A DNA stretch of 64,000 bases, from assembly GCA_005883215.1 (NCBI GenBank), contig VAYS01000003.1:1-64000 (forward strand). Direction: 5' to 3'. Shown piece after piece: positions 61,728 through 64,000 of this stretch. Origin of the DNA: Actinomycetota bacterium. GTDB taxonomy: Bacteria; Actinomycetota; Thermoleophilia; Solirubrobacterales; Solirubrobacteraceae. The position numbers were made by a program, and so were the translations under genes. Each line of letters starts with the position of its first letter. Within the stretch, counting starts at the first letter, position 1. The notes below the pieces were generated by a model. It worked only from the letters and a program-made list of their open reading frames with translations. It did not search any database and was not told the origin of the DNA.

Positions 61728-61842
61728 ATCGGCCGGTCCAAGACGGGTCGTGCGGAATCAGGGAGGACCCTCACCGGCGACCTGTTCGATTGTGCGGCCG
61801 CTGAGCACGGACGCGGGCGAGCTCGGGGCGAGCTGGGGTGCG

Positions 61843-62139
61843 TCAGCCGGTGGGCCAGCGGCCGGTGTCGGTGAACCGGCGCCGGGCCTCCTGCTCTCGC
61901 TCGCGGTCCCCCTCGCTGGAGATCGACAGCCGGGCCAGCGCGTCGGCCAGCACGACCAACCCGGCCACCGCGATCAGCACGATCCCCAAACCGGTGGCCG
62001 CGTCCCCGGAGCCGAGGACGAGCAGCGCTACCCCGGCGGCGGCGATCGTCGCGGGCAACCCGACGCGCACCACCAGGAGGGACCTTCGTCGGCCCCGCTC
62101 CGCTGGCCGAGTCCGGGGATCAGGCGGTGGCGGGGGCAT
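61843..62139 (-). CDS. Small membrane protein, two helices
   Basis: 98 aa: a Pro/Arg-rich start (MPPPPPDPRTRPAERGRRR), two hydrophobic segments (VRVGLPATIAAAGVALLVLG; TGLGIVLIAVAGLVVLADALA), then a charged tail. No family recognised. It overlaps the end of the upstream Cys-rich gene by 20 nt, suggesting co-transcription. The 115 nt between it and the nucleotidyltransferase gene show nothing I can name. Confidence 0.62.
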   Translation of the reverse strand: MPPPPPDPRTRPAERGRRRSLLVVRVGLPATIAAAGVALLVLGSGDAATGLGIVLIAVAGLVVLADALARLSISSEGDREREQEARRRFTDTGRWPTG

Positions 62140-62371
62140 CGGCGCGATCGGCGAGCAGCTCGACGCCCGCCTGGGCCGCGCAATGCGCGCAGCAGAAGAA
62201 CCGCCCGTCGGCCTCGTGTCCGTGGCCGATCACGGGACAGCCGCAGTTCTCACACCGGGGCGCGAGCGCGTGGATCGCGCACTCGAAGGAATCGAAGATG
62301 TGACTCGCGCCCCCGGACGCCACCTCGAGCGGCTTGTCGTAGTCGTTGCCGCATACCTCGCATACCGGCAT
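62120..62371 (-). CDS. Cys-rich small zinc-binding protein (metallothionein-like)
   Basis: 83 aa with repeated metal-binding pairs: CEVCGNDYDKPLEV at the start, FECAIHALAPRCENCGCPVIGHG in the middle, and RFFCCAHCAAQAG near the end. I recall this pattern in unnamed bacterial proteins sometimes labelled metallothionein-like. The ATG at 62371 has a strong ribosome site (GAGGAGG). A SigB/SigF-type promoter lies about 48 nt upstream. The frame is open further upstream, but no better start is seen. Confidence 0.78.
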   Translation of the reverse strand: MPVCEVCGNDYDKPLEVASGGASHIFDSFECAIHALAPRCENCGCPVIGHGHEADGRFFCCAHCAAQAGVELLADRADAPATA

Positions 62372-62418
62372 CGCGAAGCCTCCTCGTCTATTGGCCTTCA
62401 AACCGACCTGGTCACCCT

Positions 62419-62443
62419 GTACCCCCCGGCTGGACGGACAAAC
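62419..62443 (-). promoter_or_regulatory. SigB/SigF-type promoter for the Cys-rich protein gene
   Basis: On the minus strand, GTTT (62443-62440), a 15-nt spacer and GGGTAC (62424-62419): the same boxes and spacing as the udgX promoter. The leader to the ATG at 62371 is about 40 nt and contains a ribosome site. Confidence 0.65.
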
Positions 62444-62668
62444 GGCACCGTCGCCTCGACGGGCTAGCGTGGGCTCATCCGCCGCGCCGATCCAGATCGC
62501 GGCAAACGAGGTTCGGATGTCGGAGCCGGCCGCGCCCGCGCGCCCGCCTTGCGCAGTGGATTCGTGGCCGCCTTCGTGATGACCAGCCCGAGGGCGGGCT
62601 TCGGCCCCTCGGACGTCTTCGCCGCCCGGATCCTCCGTCCATGGCGCATGCCGGTCACGCGGCTTCGC

Positions 62669-62719
62669 CGTGACGTAGCCGTCGAGCGAGCAGATCGCCG
62701 AGTAGATCAGCGTGCCCAT
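62669..62719 (-). pseudogene. Remnant of a dihydrofolate-reductase-family gene
   Basis: An ATG at 62719 begins MGTLIYSAICSLDGYVT, the typical N-terminus of RibD/DHFR-like proteins (cf. SLDGYVAD). After 17 codons the similarity ends in every frame I checked. The remaining gap down to the Cys-rich gene (62372-62668) shows only the promoter at 62419-62443. A fuller member of the same family lies at the window's end. Confidence 0.45.
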
Positions 62720-62723
62720 TCGC

Positions 62724-63065
62724 TCAGTCGAGGTTCCATCCGAAGTACACCTCCGCCATCGCGATCTTGTCCTCGTCGAAGGTGAGGATCTCGGTGTTGC
62801 GAAAGCGCTTGCCGTCATTCTTGGTCGCCTCGTAGGTGACCAACACCTCGTCGACGCACCCGATGATCCGCTTGAACTCGAAGGCGGCGATCATCTCCGC
62901 GTTCGGCCAACAACGCGTCCAGTAGGTCTCTAGGTCTATTCCGACATCGGCGGGGCGGTAGAACCTGAAGTCGGGAGACAGGTGCCTCTCCACCATTCGG
63001 CGGTCACCGGATTCGTAGGCGCCGTAGGTCTCGCGCGCGATCCGCACGCGATCGGTCGCTGCCAC
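62724..63065 (-). CDS. SnoaL/NTF2-like protein
   Basis: 113 aa with the cone-shaped NTF2-like pattern: RIARETYGAYESGDRRMVERHLSPDFRFYRP at the start, CVDEVLVTYEATKNDGKRFRNTEILTFDEDKI, and AMAEVYFGWNLD at the end. The GTG start has a strong ribosome site (AAGGAGG, 7 nt away). Members bind or convert small molecules; no catalytic residue can be assigned. Confidence 0.8.
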   Translation of the reverse strand: MAATDRVRIARETYGAYESGDRRMVERHLSPDFRFYRPADVGIDLETYWTRCWPNAEMIAAFEFKRIIGCVDEVLVTYEATKNDGKRFRNTEILTFDEDKIAMAEVYFGWNLD

Positions 63066-63147
63066 GTCATCCTCCTTGTCTTGTTACTCCAGGACGTTAG
63101 ACCGCCGCCCGAGGGCAAACTCATCGGACCCGACCGAAAGGCACAAG

Positions 63148-63591
63148 ATGGACCCCCACATCGACGTCATCACGCTCGCCGTCGCCGACCTCGAGCGGGC
63201 GCTTCGCTTCTACCGCGACGGCCTCGGGCTGGAGTCAGAGGGAGTGATCGGCACCGAGTACGTCGGCGACGATGTCACGCCCGCCGGAGCACTCGCGATG
63301 TTCAAACTCCACGGCGGGCTGATCCTGGCGCTGTACCCGCGCACCGAGCTCGCCAAGGACGCCAACATTCCGCCCCGGCCTGCGCAGAGCGGCGAGTTCA
63401 GCATCGGCCACGCGCTCACCAGCAAGGCGGAGGTCGACGCGCTGCTCGGCCGAGCCCAGGCGGCCGGCGCGATGCTCGCCGACCAAGCGCATGACCGTCC
63501 ATGGGGCATCTACTCCGGCTACTTCCGCGACCCGGACGGGCACCTGTGGGAAGTCCTATGGAACCCACGGCTCGAGCGCCCGCAAGCGTGA
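63148..63591 (+). CDS. VOC (glyoxalase/bleomycin-resistance) family protein
   Basis: 147 aa. Typical VOC strands: IDVITLAVADLERALRFYRDGLGL at the start, ALAMFKLHGGLILALYPR, and GYFRDPDGHLWEVLWNPR at the end. Metal ligands would be H4-like near the start and E in LWEVLW. The ATG at 63148 is preceded by a modest GAAAGG. Substrate unknown. Divergent from the SnoaL-like gene. Confidence 0.87.
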   Translation: MDPHIDVITLAVADLERALRFYRDGLGLESEGVIGTEYVGDDVTPAGALAMFKLHGGLILALYPRTELAKDANIPPRPAQSGEFSIGHALTSKAEVDALLGRAQAAGAMLADQAHDRPWGIYSGYFRDPDGHLWEVLWNPRLERPQA

Positions 63592-63701
63592 CGTTCACGA
63601 ACGCCTGCGAAGCACGTCAGCTGGATTGCGGGATGAGCGGCGCCCCAGGTTCGCGAGGTTCGGGCGGTAAAGGGGTGCACCTCCTCTCGCGCCAAAGCGG
63701 A

Positions 63702-64000
63702 TCAGCCGACCTGGAACTTGATATGCGTGACGCCGGGCGCGTCGACCGCGCGGATTTGCCTGAGCTTGAGAGTGTCACGCTGGAGCCCCGCGAACAGACG
63801 GGCGCCGCTGCCAAGGATCACCGGGGCGATAGAGATGTCAATCTCGTCGACAAGCCGCGCGGCCAGGTACTGGTTGACCACCGATGCGCCGCCGGCGAGC
63901 CAGATGTCCCGTTCCTGCGCGGCGTCCTTGGCCTGCGAGAGCGCCGACTCAATCCCATCGGTGACGAAGTGAAAGGTGGTGCCGCCCGTCATCTCAAGAG
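63702..64000 (-). CDS. Dihydrofolate reductase (RibD C-terminal) family protein, truncated by the window
   Basis: The frame is open past base 64000, so the N-terminal part lies outside. The visible C-terminal part has GGTTFHFVTDGIESALSQAKDAA, DIWLAGGASVVNQYLAARLVDEIDISIAPVILGSGARLF, the family's characteristic ending, and VTHIKFQVG. An ATG at 63992 is internal by homology. Members reduce pterin- or deaminoflavin-like substrates. Confidence 0.85.
   Translation of the reverse strand, partial: LEMTGGTTFHFVTDGIESALSQAKDAAQERDIWLAGGASVVNQYLAARLVDEIDISIAPVILGSGARLFAGLQRDTLKLRQIRAVDAPGVTHIKFQVG

Noticed and set aside
62372-62818. Single long gene joining the DHFR-like start to the Cys-rich protein
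   Set aside because: Between the two recognisable ends the sequence has no family pattern, and the Cys-rich gene has its own ribosome site and promoter.

Overview
The window is high-GC bacterial chromosome with dense operons, GTG starts, GTGA/ATGA stop-start overlaps and actinobacterial-type respiratory genes (fused cytochrome c oxidase subunit II, diheme QcrC, PDWY-type QcrB, F420/deazaflavin-type nitroreductase, UdgX, SigB/SigF sigma factor). I infer an actinobacterium, most likely of the class Thermoleophilia (Solirubrobacterales-like). That placement is from remembered family resemblance and was not computed. No tRNA, rRNA, CRISPR array, insertion sequence or phage gene was seen.

Layout. 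(1) 1-17.5 kb: the end of tuf, then the S10-spc-alpha ribosomal superoperon from rpsJ to rplQ, including secY, adk, map and rpoA. The order is canonical, but infA is missing between map and rpmJ. Several ribosomal proteins (S3, S17, L5, S5, L4) carry long low-complexity tails. L22 consists of a 120-residue low-complexity N-terminus plus only the C-terminal part of the L22 fold. (2) 17.5-23 kb: a secreted protein, a LodA/LodB-like quinoprotein oxidase and flavoprotein maturase pair, a small basic protein and a cytochrome P450. These lie between rplQ and truA, which often neighbour each other. (3) 23-30.3 kb: truA, surE, ligA, a PBP4-type carboxypeptidase, a patatin-like lipase and a broken aminotransferase. 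(4) 30.4-35 kb: hydrophilic or membrane stress-type proteins, an SDR, and a base-excision-repair pair (Fpg/Nei and UdgX). (5) 35-40.2 kb: a three-gene membrane formate dehydrogenase operon. The catalytic subunit reads through an in-frame TGA at the known selenocysteine site, with a SECIS-like hairpin 11 nt downstream. (6) 40.3-46.7 kb: an SDR and an enolase-superfamily gene that run into each other without stop codons, a SigB/SigF-type sigma factor, a GH15 glycosidase, small stress-type proteins, and a relative of the Anabaena sensory rhodopsin transducer. (7) 46.8-54.3 kb: one operon for cytochrome c oxidase and the bc1-type complex. (8) 54.3-64 kb: a hydroxyisobutyrate-dehydrogenase-like gene, a pyruvate-oxidase-like ThDP enzyme coupled to a D-lactate-dehydrogenase-like flavin/Fe-S protein, a metallophosphoesterase, a nucleotidyltransferase-fold protein, a Cys-rich small protein, and three small enzymes or folds at the end.

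How it fits together. Regions 4 to 8 hold electron donors (formate, probably D-lactate) and the aerobic chain (bc1 to caa3-type oxidase) that could use them. Many accessory genes there are preceded by matches to the GTTT-N15/16-GGGTA promoter class used by SigB/SigF-type sigma factors. In several cases the start codon lies exactly 9 nt after the -10 box, which suggests leaderless or nearly leaderless transcripts. The sigma factor at 42.75-43.54 kb is the obvious candidate regulator.
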